From Corynebacterium mastitidis DSM 44356 (lineage in GTDB: Bacteria; Actinomycetota; Actinomycetes; Mycobacteriales; Mycobacteriaceae), in contig NZ_AQXB01000008.1 of the NCBI RefSeq assembly GCF_000375365.1, forward strand, positions 1,246-65,245: a stretch of DNA of 64,000 nucleotides, given 5' to 3'. The notes under the pieces were generated by a model that worked only from the letters and a program-made list of their open reading frames with translations, ran no database searches and was not told where the DNA came from. A program made the translations under genes and the position numbers. Positions 7,673 to 16,706 of this stretch are shown piece after piece. The stretch's first letter is position 1. The number at the start of each line of letters is the position of its first letter.

Positions 7673-9301
7673 ATGGCTACTGAGACGTTCCCTTCCGGTG
7701 TTCCGCTTCCCCCCATGTCCCACAACCTGTGGGGCACCCCGGAGGAGGCCAAGCCGCTCTCCGGCAGCGTGCGCAAGCTCGTGTCCACGGTGCTCGGGGC
7801 CGAGGCGGCCGCCGTCAACCGGATCCCGGCCACCGACGTACGCCTGAGCGAGGTGCGCCTTTCCGACCAGGATCGTGCGGCGCTGGAGCGGATCGTGGGG
7901 CAGAGCTACGTGAGCACCGAGCATGAGCAGCGCTTGCGCCGCGCCCGCGGCAAGTCCTATCCCGACCTCTTGGATTGGCGCTCCGGGCGGGTGATTGACG
8001 CCCCGGATGCCGTGGTGGCGCCCGGCACCGAGGAGGAGGTCGAGCGGGTCCTGCGCTGGTGCACCGAGCAGCGCGTGGCCGTGGTCCCCTTCGGCGGGGG
8101 CACGAGCGTGGTGGGGGGCGTGGCTCCCCGGGCGGGGGCGCTGCGGGCGGTGATCAGCCTGGACCTGGCGCGTTTTGACGCCCTGGAGGACGTGGACACC
8201 GTCTCCATGGAGGCCACGCTGGGGGCCGGGCTTTCCGGGCCGCACGCGGAGCTTAAGCTGGCCGAGCACGGGTTGCAGATCGGCCACTTCCCGCAGTCCT
8301 TCCCCTATGCTTCCATCGGCGGTTATGCCGCCACCCGTTCCTCCGGACAGAACTCCGCGGGCTACGGGCGTTTTGACGAGATGGTGCGGGAGCTGACCGT
8401 GGTGACCCCGGTGGGCATCACCCGCGTGGGGTACCGGGCCCCGGCCTCGGCCGCGGGGCCAGACCTGCGGCAGCTGTTCCTCGGTTCCGAGGGCACCCTC
8501 GGCGTGATTACCCGGGTACGCCTGCGCGTGCACCCCATCCCGGAGGTCAAGCGATACGAGGCCTTCAGCTTTCCCTCCTTCGCCAAGGGCGCGGAGGCCA
8601 TGCGCCGCGTGGCGCAGACAGGCACCGGGCCCACCGTGCTGCGCCTTTCCGACGAGATCGAGTCCAGCATCAACCTGTCCTCCACCGATAAGATCGGAGA
8701 CTCCGAGGAAGCGGATTCCGGCTGCCTCCTACTCACCATGTACGAGGGCAGCGCCGAGCACGCGCGGTCCCGGCACGAGGAGACCCGCAGCCTCCTTCTT
8801 GCGCTGGGCGGCGTTTCACGCGGGGAGGGGCCGGTGCGTCAGTGGGAGCGCGGGCGCTTCGGCGCGCCGGTGCTGCGCGACGGCCTGCTGGACCAGGGCG
8901 CGGTGTGTGAGACCTTCGAGACCGCCACGGAGTGGTCCAACATCGGTCGGGTCAAGAAGGCTGTCACCGAGGCCGTGGGAGGTTCCCTGGCGGAGTCCGG
9001 AACCTCCGCGATCATCATGTGCCACATCTCCCACGTGTACGAGGGCGGCTGCTCCCTGTACTTCACCGTCATCGCGGGCCAGCGCGGGGAGGATCCCGCC
9101 AGCCAGTGGTGGAAGGCCAAGGAGGCCGCCTGCCGGGCGATGGTGGATAACGGGGCCACCATCACCCACCACCACGCCGTGGGAACCGATCATCGCCCGT
9201 GGGTGCAGCCCGACATGGGAGAACTGGGGAGCACGATCCTGGGATCGGTGAAAAAGACCCTCGATCCCGCCGGCATCCTCAACCCGGACAAGCTGTTCTA
9301 G
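7673..9301 (+). CDS. AGPS-like FAD-binding oxidase (alkyldihydroxyacetonephosphate synthase family)
   Basis: A 542-residue FAD_binding_4/FAD-oxidase C protein. The FAD site PFGGGTSVVGGV, the core FLGSEGTLGVITRVRLRVHP and the His-rich active-site stretch HHHAVGTDHRPW match alkyldihydroxyacetonephosphate synthase, which exchanges an acyl for an alkyl chain at DHAP in ether-lipid synthesis. Whether this bacterial paralogue makes ether lipids is not shown. ATG 7673 is preferred over GTG 7667 because TAATGA ends seven bases before it (leaderless). It heads a same-strand cluster with a lipid kinase, a membrane protein, a TetR regulator and GlpD. I recall the same families together at M. tuberculosis Rv2249c-Rv2252. 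Confidence 0.85.
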   Translation: MATETFPSGVPLPPMSHNLWGTPEEAKPLSGSVRKLVSTVLGAEAAAVNRIPATDVRLSEVRLSDQDRAALERIVGQSYVSTEHEQRLRRARGKSYPDLLDWRSGRVIDAPDAVVAPGTEEEVERVLRWCTEQRVAVVPFGGGTSVVGGVAPRAGALRAVISLDLARFDALEDVDTVSMEATLGAGLSGPHAELKLAEHGLQIGHFPQSFPYASIGGYAATRSSGQNSAGYGRFDEMVRELTVVTPVGITRVGYRAPASAAGPDLRQLFLGSEGTLGVITRVRLRVHPIPEVKRYEAFSFPSFAKGAEAMRRVAQTGTGPTVLRLSDEIESSINLSSTDKIGDSEEADSGCLLLTMYEGSAEHARSRHEETRSLLLALGGVSRGEGPVRQWERGRFGAPVLRDGLLDQGAVCETFETATEWSNIGRVKKAVTEAVGGSLAESGTSAIIMCHISHVYEGGCSLYFTVIAGQRGEDPASQWWKAKEAACRAMVDNGATITHHHAVGTDHRPWVQPDMGELGSTILGSVKKTLDPAGILNPDKLF

Positions 9302-9331
9302 CGCACCCCTTATGCCGTGAAGGAACGAACG

Positions 9332-10261
9332 ATGAGTAACACATACCAGCTGGGTCAGCGGAAGATCTCGCGCGTGGCCCTGCTGACCAACCCAGCCGCG
9401 GGCAAGGGGCGCGCGGTGGCCGCCTCGGAGGAGGCCACCCGGGCCTTCTATGGGTACGGCGTGGACGTGGTGCGCCTTTCCGGTTCCTCCCCGGACGCCT
9501 CGCGGGAGCTGGCGCGCGAGATGATCCGGGACGATTCCATCGACGCCCTGGTGGCCTGCGGCGGCGACGGGCTCATCGGCCTGGCGCTCCAGGAGCAGGC
9601 GGGCACGGACACCCCGTTGGGCATCATTCCCGCTGGAACGGGCAACGATCACGCCCGCGAGTACCGGATCCCGCTGGATCCGCGCCGCGCGGCCAAGGTG
9701 ATCGTGGAGGGCTTTACCACCCGCACCGACCTCGGCATCATGCGCACCGATGACGGCAGGCAACGCTACTTTGGCACCATCGCTTGCGCGGGGTTTGACT
9801 CGCTGGTCACGGATCGCACCAACCGCATTCCGTGGCCCTCGGGCCAGCCGCGCTACGTGCTGGCCATTCTCATCGAGTTCCTTAATTTCCACTCGTTGCC
9901 CGCCCGGATCACGCTGGACGACGCCGAGCCGATTGAGGGCGACGTCACCCTGTGCGCCATCGGCAACACCAGGACCTACGGCGGTGGGATGCACGTGTGC
10001 CCGGACGCGGATCACTACGACGGCCTCTTTGACATCACGGTGGCCGCCAAGATGAGCCGTGGGAAGGCTATGCGGAACGTGGGCAAGATCTTCTCCGGGG
10101 ACTTCGAGGATCTGGAGGAGACCCGGCAGTACCGCGCGCGCAAGGTGCGCGTGGAGATGCCTGGCATCAACGCCTACGCGGACGGGGACAAATACTTTGC
10201 CTGCCCTGTGGAGTGCGAGGTGGCCCCGGGGGCCGGTTATTACCTCGTACCGAGGCCCTAG
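9332..10261 (+). CDS. Diacylglycerol kinase-family lipid kinase
   Basis: A 309-residue DAGK-catalytic-domain protein (DgkB/YegS type). The nucleotide site is ACGGDGLIGLAL, and GIIPAGTGNDHAREYRIPLD is the second signature. The C-terminal beta domain ends in NAYADGDKYFACPVECEV. Such enzymes phosphorylate diacylglycerol or related lipids at the membrane surface; the exact substrate is not evident. ATG 9332 is chosen for the GAAGGA site (9319-9324) seven bases upstream; the longer frame from 9317 lacks one. It lies 30 bases after the flavoprotein gene, consistent with one transcript. Confidence 0.88.
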   Translation: MSNTYQLGQRKISRVALLTNPAAGKGRAVAASEEATRAFYGYGVDVVRLSGSSPDASRELAREMIRDDSIDALVACGGDGLIGLALQEQAGTDTPLGIIPAGTGNDHAREYRIPLDPRRAAKVIVEGFTTRTDLGIMRTDDGRQRYFGTIACAGFDSLVTDRTNRIPWPSGQPRYVLAILIEFLNFHSLPARITLDDAEPIEGDVTLCAIGNTRTYGGGMHVCPDADHYDGLFDITVAAKMSRGKAMRNVGKIFSGDFEDLEETRQYRARKVRVEMPGINAYADGDKYFACPVECEVAPGAGYYLVPRP

Positions 10262-10299
10262 CGGGCAGGAAGAGGGGAACAATGAAAGGAGATCCGACC

Positions 10300-12384
10300 A
10301 TGAGGAAGCCCTCCCGGCTGGCCCGGGTGCTCGACTGGCGTCCGCGCGGGGCGCTCGCCCGGGCGCTCATCGTCATGTTGCTGGTCATGCCGCTCATCGT
10401 GGCCGTGGCCTACATGTGGTCCATGTGGGACCCCCGCCATTACCTGCGCGACGTCCAGCTTGCCGTGGTCAACAACGACAAGGGCGCCCTGCAGGCGGGA
10501 AAGCAGGAGAAGTTCGGTCAACAGGTGGTAGACGGGCTGCTGGATACCGACTACCTGAACTTCGTGGAGGTCAGCGCCTCCGAGGCGGACGAGGGACTAG
10601 CCAAGGGCACGTACCTGTTTACCGTGGAGATCCCGGAGACCTTCTCGCAGGACGTGGTGACGGTCATCGACGATAAGCCCCGGCAGCCCGTCATAGAGAT
10701 CTCCTACAACGACTACAACGGCACCAACGCCCCGCTGCTCACCAACGGTCTGGTCTCCGAGATTCAAAAGGGTGTGGCCCAGGGCATTCAGGAGGGCTAC
10801 GCCAAGCAGATCCTTGGGGGCATGAACCAGCTGGGCAAGGGACTCGGGGAGGCCGCCGACGGTGCCCGGCAGCTCGACGACGGCGCCACCTTGCTCCACG
10901 ATGGCACCACCCAGGGGGTGGACGGCGCGGGCCAGCTCAAGGACGGCACCCGGCAGCTGCGCGAGGGCTCGGGGCGGCTGGTGGACGGCCAGGCGCAGGC
11001 CCTTGATGGTTCCCGTCAGCTGGTGGACGGCCAGGCGCAGGCGCTCGACGGCTCGCGCCAGCTGGTGGACGGCCAAGGGAAGCTCCTGGACGGCACCCGG
11101 CAACTGGGCGACGGCATGGTGCAGATCGACGACGGCGTGGGGCAGCTCACCGGCACCTTGATCCCCCTCATGGAGCAGATTCAACATGCGGTGACCACCG
11201 TGCAGCCGGTGCTCGACACCATGCGGTCGGTGGGGCTTGGGGCCCAGGCGGACCAGATTGCGGGAGCCCTGGGGCAGTTTCACAACGGCAACCCGGAGAA
11301 CATGGCCGCGCAGCTGCGCAAGCTCAAGGACGGCACCGCCGAGGTCCGCTCCAACCTCACGGACCCCTCCTCCCCGTACATGAGCGGCCTGCTACAGCTG
11401 GGCGACGGCCAGCGTCAGCTGCACGAGGGCCTGACACAGCTGAGCGATGGCCAGGGGCGGCTCCACGAGGGCCTGGAGCAGCTGGATGACGGACAGCGTC
11501 AGCTGCAGGACGGCATCCTGCGGGTGGACGACGGCATGGGGCAGCTCTACGACGGAACGCTGCAGCTCAACGACGGCACCCGGCAGCTCAAGGACGGCGC
11601 CGGGCAACTCTCCTCGGGGCTCAGCGAGGGGGCCAAGCAGGCGCCCCGAATCAACGCCGTGCCGCTGTCCGCGAAGCAGATCGCCGCGCCGATCCTGTAC
11701 GACTCCACCAATAACCACGCCGTGCAAACCCAGGTGGACCTGCACGATCCCACCAGCCAGACGCTTTCGGGCGGGGTGTCCATCATCCTGGTACTGGTGT
11801 TTGGATTCTTGTTCATGGCGCTCGCCTCCATCCTCCTGCCGGAGATCCTGGGACGCATGCGCCAGCGCCCGGCGCTCCCCGCGGTCAAGGCCTTTGCCCT
11901 GGTGTCCGCGGTGAACATGGCGATTCTCCTGGCCCTGGCGGGCGTTTCCACCGCAGTGGGCTGGCACCCGGCTCGGTGGGGAGCCATCCTGGCGGTCTTT
12001 GCGCTGATGTCCATGTGCGGTGCGGCGGTGTATCAATTTTTGCGCGTCCTGTTCGGGCGCCTCGTGGGTGGCATCTTCGCCCTGGGCTTCCTGGGCTATG
12101 GGGCCTTCTCCTTCGGCGGGGTGTGGCCGCTGGAGCTGACCCCCTCCGCGCTGCGGATCCTCCACGGCGTGCACCCGATGTCGTACGCGCGCTACGCCTT
12201 TATCCGTGCCACGGATGGCACCCTGGACGGCACCTTCTGGTTGGGGGTGTTGGGGATGGCGCTGTCCATCGCGCTCGCCCTGGCCCTGACGCTCCTCGTG
12301 CGCGCGGTGCGCGCCAAGCGGCAGGAGGACGCCGGACGGCACGCGGTGCGGCGGGCGCAGAACCCGGAGCCTGTGTCATGGTAG
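10300..12384 (+). CDS. YhgE/Pip-type membrane protein with QL-x-DG repeat domain
   Basis: A 694-residue protein with one N-terminal membrane helix (LIVMLLVMPLIVAVAYMWSMW), a long extracytoplasmic region and five to six C-terminal helices of the ABC-2 permease/YhgE-Pip type. The middle (residues ~190-450) is built from QLxDGxx heptad-like repeats, predicted as long helical or solenoid segments, interrupted at ~285-370. The second ABC component (ATPase) is absent, so transport by ATP hydrolysis is not supported; relatives include phage-infection and ESX/EsaA-like proteins. Start ATG 10300 follows AAAGGAG with eight bases spacing; an upstream ATG at 10282 would read through that site. Likely role: export or envelope lipid handling in the cluster (inference). 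Confidence 0.8.
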   Translation: MRKPSRLARVLDWRPRGALARALIVMLLVMPLIVAVAYMWSMWDPRHYLRDVQLAVVNNDKGALQAGKQEKFGQQVVDGLLDTDYLNFVEVSASEADEGLAKGTYLFTVEIPETFSQDVVTVIDDKPRQPVIEISYNDYNGTNAPLLTNGLVSEIQKGVAQGIQEGYAKQILGGMNQLGKGLGEAADGARQLDDGATLLHDGTTQGVDGAGQLKDGTRQLREGSGRLVDGQAQALDGSRQLVDGQAQALDGSRQLVDGQGKLLDGTRQLGDGMVQIDDGVGQLTGTLIPLMEQIQHAVTTVQPVLDTMRSVGLGAQADQIAGALGQFHNGNPENMAAQLRKLKDGTAEVRSNLTDPSSPYMSGLLQLGDGQRQLHEGLTQLSDGQGRLHEGLEQLDDGQRQLQDGILRVDDGMGQLYDGTLQLNDGTRQLKDGAGQLSSGLSEGAKQAPRINAVPLSAKQIAAPILYDSTNNHAVQTQVDLHDPTSQTLSGGVSIILVLVFGFLFMALASILLPEILGRMRQRPALPAVKAFALVSAVNMAILLALAGVSTAVGWHPARWGAILAVFALMSMCGAAVYQFLRVLFGRLVGGIFALGFLGYGAFSFGGVWPLELTPSALRILHGVHPMSYARYAFIRATDGTLDGTFWLGVLGMALSIALALALTLLVRAVRAKRQEDAGRHAVRRAQNPEPVSW
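10978..11103 (+). repeat. Three 42-bp tandem units inside the YhgE/Pip gene
   Basis: Units at 10978-11019, 11020-11061 and 11062-11103 encode LVDGQAQALDGSRQ twice, then LVDGQGKLLDGTRQ. The first two units are nearly identical at DNA level, so recent duplication and length variation between strains are likely. Confidence 0.8.
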
Positions 12385-12419
12385 TGGAGGTACAGGCAGG
12401 GCTAGGAAAGGAACGGGCC

Positions 12420-13016
12420 GTGGTAACCAGCGTGGACGTCGCCGCCGACAAGCGCACGGAGGCGGAGGAGGCCATCCTCGCCGCCGCGCGGCAGTGCTTC
12501 ATGGAAAGGGGCGTGGGCGGGACCACGATGGTGGCGGTGGCGCGCCGGGCGGGGGTATCCCGCCCCACCGTTTACTCCTACTTTGGCAGCGTGGATAACC
12601 TCGCACGCAAGGTGCTCACCCGGGAGATCGTGGGGCTTCTCGACGCCGCCTATCCCCTGCCGCAGGACGCCGAGGGCCTCTGCGAGGCGCTCGTGGCGGT
12701 GGCCCGCCACGCCCGGCGCAACGAGTTCCTGGCCCAGATGTTGGGTAAGAGCCCGGAGCTGCTGCTGACGTATCAGTTTCAGCGCTTTGGGGAGAGCCAG
12801 GAGATCCTGGTGCGCTTTATCAAGAACGTCGTGGCCCGCGTCCAGCAAACAGACCCCGCCATGCGGCGCGGGGAACCCAAGGTCATCGCCACGCAGATTT
12901 TCATGGTGGTGCAGTCGCTGGTGCTCTCCGCCGAGGCGATGAGCGCCGGGGTGCCGTCGGAGGAGGAGTGGGCCAACGAGCTCACCGCAATGTTGAAGGG
13001 ATACTTATGCCAGTGA
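12420..13016 (+). CDS. TetR-family transcriptional regulator
   Basis: A 198-residue regulator. The N-terminal HTH (ILAAARQCFMERGVGGTTMVAVARRAGVSRPTVYSYFGSVDNLARKV) is a textbook TetR domain; the ligand-binding half is all-helical with no recognisable ligand signature. GTG 12420 is chosen because AGGAAAGGA lies eight bases upstream; ATG 12378, which overlaps the previous stop, is the alternative. It overlaps glpD by 10 bases. As the only regulator in the cluster it probably binds the perfect inverted repeat at 7632-7662. Confidence 0.88.
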   Translation: MVTSVDVAADKRTEAEEAILAAARQCFMERGVGGTTMVAVARRAGVSRPTVYSYFGSVDNLARKVLTREIVGLLDAAYPLPQDAEGLCEALVAVARHARRNEFLAQMLGKSPELLLTYQFQRFGESQEILVRFIKNVVARVQQTDPAMRRGEPKVIATQIFMVVQSLVLSAEAMSAGVPSEEEWANELTAMLKGYLCQ

Positions 13017-14599
13017 ATGCTCATGGTGCAACCTCCGCGCTCAACGCGCTGCGGCGCGAGCGCGAGCTGGAGGCCCTGGTCGCCAGCGACGATGCCGTGG
13101 ACGTGGTGATCATCGGCGGCGGCATTACCGGGGTGGGGTTAGCCCTGGACGCCATCACGAGGGGCCTTTCCACCGTGCTGGTGGAAAAGCACGACCTTGC
13201 TTTTGGCACCTCCCGGTGGTCCTCCAAGCTGGCCCACGGGGGCCTGCGCTACCTCGCCAAGATGGAGCTGGGTATCGCCCATCACTCGGCGGTGGAGCGC
13301 GGGATCATCATGGAGTGCACCGCCCCCCACCTGGTCCGGGCCTTGCCGCAGGTTATGGCGCTGGGGGATGACTCTACCCTGGTGCAAAAGGCCGCCACCC
13401 GGGTGGGATTCCTGGCGGGCGATGCGCTGCGGATCACCGCAGGAACCTCGGCCGACACGTTGCCGCGCTCGCGCTACGCCTCCCGGGAGGAAACCCTGCG
13501 GCTCTGTCCGGCGGTGGCGCGCACGAAGATGCGGGGCGCGTGGGTGAATTATGACGGGCAGATGGTGGATGACGCGCGCATGGTCACGGCTATCGCCCGC
13601 ACCGCGGCCCGCGAGGGAGCGAGGATTCTCACGTATTGCGAGGCCACGCGCGCCAGCGGAGACGAGGTCACCCTGCGCGATAGGCTGGCGGGCAGGGAGC
13701 TTACGGTGCGGGCGCGCGCGGTGATCAGCGCCGCCGGGGTGTGGGCCGGGGGGTTGGACCCGGATATTAAGGTGCGTCCCGCGAGGGGCACGCACCTTGT
13801 GTTCCGCGCGGAGTCCCTGGGCAACCCCACCGGGGCGCTCACGGTGCCGCTGCCGGGCTCCGTTTCGCGGTATCTTTTTATCCTCCCGGCGCCGCACGGC
13901 CGCTGCTACCTGGGTCTGACGGACGAGGACGCCCCCGGGGAGATCCCGGACGTGCCCCCGACCCCGGAGGAGGACGTGGATTTCTTGCTCCGCAATATCA
14001 ACCGCGCGCTGGACCGCAAGCTCACCCGGGACGACGTGGTGGGGGCCTTTACCGGGCTGAGGCCCCTGCTGGATAGCGGGCAGGGGGGATCTACTGCGGA
14101 TCTTTCGCGCCGCCACGCGGTGGTGGCCTCCCGCGATGGCATGTTCTCCGTGGTGGGCGGCAAGTTTACCGAGTACCGCCTCATGGCGGAGGAGACCCTG
14201 GACAGGGTGATCGAGGACCGCGGCCTGCGGGCGGGGGAGTGCGTGACGCGGAACTTTCCCCTCGTCGGCGCGCCCGGGCATCGGGACTACTCCCACATTG
14301 CGGTCCGTGACCTGCATGGGCTGCCGGAGGCGATGATCCGTCGATTTGGCAACGAGGCCCCCCGCGTGGTGGAAGCCGCGACGGTGGAGCGCCCCCTGGA
14401 CACGGTGGGCTCTCTGGACGTGACCAGGGCCGAGGTGGAGTATGCCTTTACCCACGAGGGGGCGGTGACGGTGGAGGACGTGTTGGAGAGGCGCACCCGT
14501 GCCGCGATGGTCCCCGAGGACGCGCAAGAAATGCGCCCTGAGGTGAGCGAGATCCGCGAGCGCGTGATGCGCATGATGGGAGTGGAGGAGAACGCATGA
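13007..14599 (+). CDS. glpD: Glycerol-3-phosphate dehydrogenase (FAD-dependent)
   Basis: A 530-residue membrane-associated flavoenzyme oxidising sn-glycerol-3-phosphate to DHAP with electrons to quinone. The Rossmann FAD motif VVIIGGGITGVGLALDA is at residue ~26; SSKLAHGGLRYL, FTGLRPLL and VVGGKFTEYRLMAEE are GlpD signatures. Length and the C-terminal helical cap match the family. ATG 13007 sits six bases after GAAGGG, inside the end of the TetR gene, so the two are coupled. DHAP is the precursor that an AGPS-type enzyme uses after acylation, which fits the neighbouring flavoprotein. Confidence 0.93.
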   Translation: MPVNAHGATSALNALRRERELEALVASDDAVDVVIIGGGITGVGLALDAITRGLSTVLVEKHDLAFGTSRWSSKLAHGGLRYLAKMELGIAHHSAVERGIIMECTAPHLVRALPQVMALGDDSTLVQKAATRVGFLAGDALRITAGTSADTLPRSRYASREETLRLCPAVARTKMRGAWVNYDGQMVDDARMVTAIARTAAREGARILTYCEATRASGDEVTLRDRLAGRELTVRARAVISAAGVWAGGLDPDIKVRPARGTHLVFRAESLGNPTGALTVPLPGSVSRYLFILPAPHGRCYLGLTDEDAPGEIPDVPPTPEEDVDFLLRNINRALDRKLTRDDVVGAFTGLRPLLDSGQGGSTADLSRRHAVVASRDGMFSVVGGKFTEYRLMAEETLDRVIEDRGLRAGECVTRNFPLVGAPGHRDYSHIAVRDLHGLPEAMIRRFGNEAPRVVEAATVERPLDTVGSLDVTRAEVEYAFTHEGAVTVEDVLERRTRAAMVPEDAQEMRPEVSEIRERVMRMMGVEENA

Positions 14600-14883
14600 A
14601 GAACCCGAGGAATATCCTGGATTCCCTCTTTGTGAAGGCGCAGGCCCGGTACCCCGTTGCCACGGGGGCCCTCATGCATAGGATCGTGGCCGTGGCCTCG
14701 GGCGGCGGAAAGAAGAAGGCACCGGAGGCTCCTGGGGCCACGGAGCGGATCAGCGGGATAGCCGCCGCGAACCGGGCCGCCGGCATGGAGGCGCCCGGGG
14801 AGGCCGAGGCGCGGCGTACCAACGGCGTGCTCGCCGCCAACGCTGCGGCGGGTGTCCCGGGCTACGAGGCCCTGCGCGGCTAA
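14596..14883 (+). CDS. Small hypothetical protein at the end of the lipid cluster
   Basis: 95 residues; the ATG overlaps the glpD stop (ATGA), a clear coupling sign. The sequence is basic at the N terminus (KNPRNILDSLFVKAQARYP) and then Ala/Gly/Glu-rich with two similar RxxGxxAANxAAG segments (residues ~52-66 and ~75-87). No signal peptide or membrane helix. Not recognised. The N-terminal part could be an amphipathic membrane-contact helix, but that is a guess. Confidence 0.65.
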   Translation: MKNPRNILDSLFVKAQARYPVATGALMHRIVAVASGGGKKKAPEAPGATERISGIAAANRAAGMEAPGEAEARRTNGVLAANAAAGVPGYEALRG

Positions 14884-14976
14884 ACGAAAACGATTCTCAC
14901 CTGCGGCGGCTCGCCGGACCCGGCGTTAGACTCGGCCAGGTAACTGCATCGAGAACCCGTATGTAAGGAGCCCGAT

Positions 14977-16071
14977 ATGTCCCACAAGGTCACCGGCATC
15001 GTCTCGCGCGCCAAGGGCGAGCCCGTGGAAAGCGCCACCATCGTGGTGCCGGACCCCGGCGCGCACGACGTGGTGGTCAAGGTCCAGGCCTGCGGCGTGT
15101 GCCACACGGACATGGCCTACCGCGACGGCGACATCGAGGACGCCTACCCCTTCCTGCTGGGCCACGAGGCCGCCGGCGTGGTGGAGGAGGTGGGCGAGGC
15201 CGTCACCCACGTGGAGGTGGGGGACTTCGTGGTGCTCAACTGGCGCGCCGTGTGCGGCGAGTGCCGCGCCTGCAAGCGCGGGGAGCCGCACTACTGCTTT
15301 GCCACCTTCAACGCCTCGAAGAAGATGACCCTGGAGGACGGCACCGAGCTGACCCCGGCCCTGGGCATCGGCGCGTTCGCGGAAAAGACCCTGGTGCACG
15401 AGGGCCAGTGCACCAAGGTCAACCCCGAGGAGGACCCCGCCGCCGCCGGGCTGCTGGGCTGCGGCGTGATGGCGGGCGTGGGCGCGGCGGTGAACACCGC
15501 GCAGGTCCGGCGCGGGGAGTCCGTGGCGGTCTTTGGCTGCGGCGGCGTGGGGGCTGCGGCCGTGGCGGGCGCCCGGATGAACGACGCCACCACCGTGATC
15601 GCCGTGGACGTGGACGAGCGCAAGCTGGAGTGGGCGCGCACCCTGGGCGCCACCCACACCCTGAACTCCGCCGAGCTTTCCGAGGAGGAGGTCATCGAGA
15701 AGGTGCGGGAGCTGACCGGCGGCTTCGGCGCGGACGTGACCATCGACGCCGTGGGCATCATGCCCACCTGGCGGCAGGCCTTTTACTCCCGCGACCACGC
15801 GGGCCGCATGGTGATGGTGGGCGTTCCCAACCTCACCTCCGCCATCGAGATCCCGGCCATCGACTTCTTCTCGCGCGGCGGGAGCCTCAAGCCCTCCTGG
15901 TACGGCGACTGCCTCCCGGAGCGGGACTTCCCCGCCTACGTGGACCTGCACCTGCAGGGGCGCTTCCCGCTGGGGGACTTTGTCTCCGAGCGGATCGCGC
16001 TCGACGGCGTGGAGGCGGCCTTTGCCACGATGAAGTCCGGCGACGTGCTGCGCTCGGTGGTGGTGCTCTGA
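14977..16071 (+). CDS. mscR: S-(hydroxymethyl)mycothiol dehydrogenase (formaldehyde detoxification)
   Basis: A 364-residue zinc-dependent medium-chain dehydrogenase. Catalytic zinc ligands are in CGVCHTD and [12 protein letters not shown]; the structural zinc cysteines are in [16 protein letters not shown]; the NAD fold is [13 protein letters not shown]. The mycothiol-dependent enzyme oxidises the adduct formed from formaldehyde and mycothiol and also reduces S-nitrosomycothiol. The family call rests on overall similarity and on the directly overlapping metallo-beta-lactamase-fold partner, the usual actinobacterial pairing. ATG 14977 follows AAGGAG (14966-14971) by five bases. mshA for mycothiol synthesis is in the same window. 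Also called adhE2/fadH. Confidence 0.9.
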   Translation: MSHKVTGIVSRAKGEPVESATIVVPDPGAHDVVVKVQACGVCHTDMAYRDGDIEDAYPFLLGHEAAGVVEEVGEAVTHVEVGDFVVLNWRAVCGECRACKRGEPHYCFATFNASKKMTLEDGTELTPALGIGAFAEKTLVHEGQCTKVNPEEDPAAAGLLGCGVMAGVGAAVNTAQVRRGESVAVFGCGGVGAAAVAGARMNDATTVIAVDVDERKLEWARTLGATHTLNSAELSEEEVIEKVRELTGGFGADVTIDAVGIMPTWRQAFYSRDHAGRMVMVGVPNLTSAIEIPAIDFFSRGGSLKPSWYGDCLPERDFPAYVDLHLQGRFPLGDFVSERIALDGVEAAFATMKSGDVLRSVVVL

Positions 16072-16706
16072 TGGCGCACACCGACCTGCGCGTGGATCAC
16101 GTGCTCACCTCCGGCATCTTTGCCCTCGACGGCGGCGAGTGGGAGGTGGAGAACAACGTGTGGCTGGTGGGCGACGACTCCGAGGTGTACATCATCGACG
16201 CCGCTCACGACGCCGCTCCCATCATCGACGCCGTGGGGGATCGCGCCGTGCGCGGGATCATCTGCACCCACGCCCACAACGACCACATCAACGCGGCGCC
16301 GGAGCTGGCGCAGCGGTGCGACGCCCCGATCTTCGTCCACCCCGGCGATCAGATGCTGTGGGAGGAGACCCTGCCGGGCGTGGCCCACAGCGACCTGAGC
16401 GACGGCCAGGCCTTCGAGGTGGCGGGCACGCGCATGACGGTGCTCAACACCCCCGGCCACTCGCCGGGGTCGTGCTGCCTCTACCTGCCCGAGGCCGCCG
16501 AGCTGTTCTCGGGGGACACGCTCTTCCAGGGCGGGCCGGGCGCCACGGGGCGCAGCTACAGCTCCTTTGACACGATCATCGCGTCCCTGAAGACCTCGCT
16601 GCTCGACCTGCCCGCGGAGACCACCGTGCGCACCGGGCACGGGGACCACACCACCATCGGCGCGGAGGCCCCGCACCTGGAGGAGTGGATCAAGCGGGGG
16701 TACTAG
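16071..16706 (+). CDS. MBL-fold metallohydrolase partner of MscR
   Basis: A 211-residue metallo-beta-lactamase-fold hydrolase: HAHNDH (residues ~66-71), the single His in NTPGHSPGS, Asp in FSGDTLF, and final His in RTGHGDHT are all present. In actinobacteria this protein is usually coded with MscR and is proposed to hydrolyse the formyl-mycothiol product. The start overlaps the mscR stop by one base (TGATG), so expression is coupled. The stop overlaps the converging flavoprotein gene by four bases. Confidence 0.88.
   Translation: MAHTDLRVDHVLTSGIFALDGGEWEVENNVWLVGDDSEVYIIDAAHDAAPIIDAVGDRAVRGIICTHAHNDHINAAPELAQRCDAPIFVHPGDQMLWEETLPGVAHSDLSDGQAFEVAGTRMTVLNTPGHSPGSCCLYLPEAAELFSGDTLFQGGPGATGRSYSSFDTIIASLKTSLLDLPAETTVRTGHGDHTTIGAEAPHLEEWIKRGY

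Noticed and set aside
14885..14899. Zur-like box (CGAAAACGATTCTCA) upstream of mscR
   Set aside because: About 12 of 15 positions fit a TGAAAATGATTTTCA-type zinc box, but it overlaps the stop of the preceding gene and is ~80 bases from the start; this mycothiol-type dehydrogenase is not the alcohol dehydrogenase reported to be Zur-controlled.
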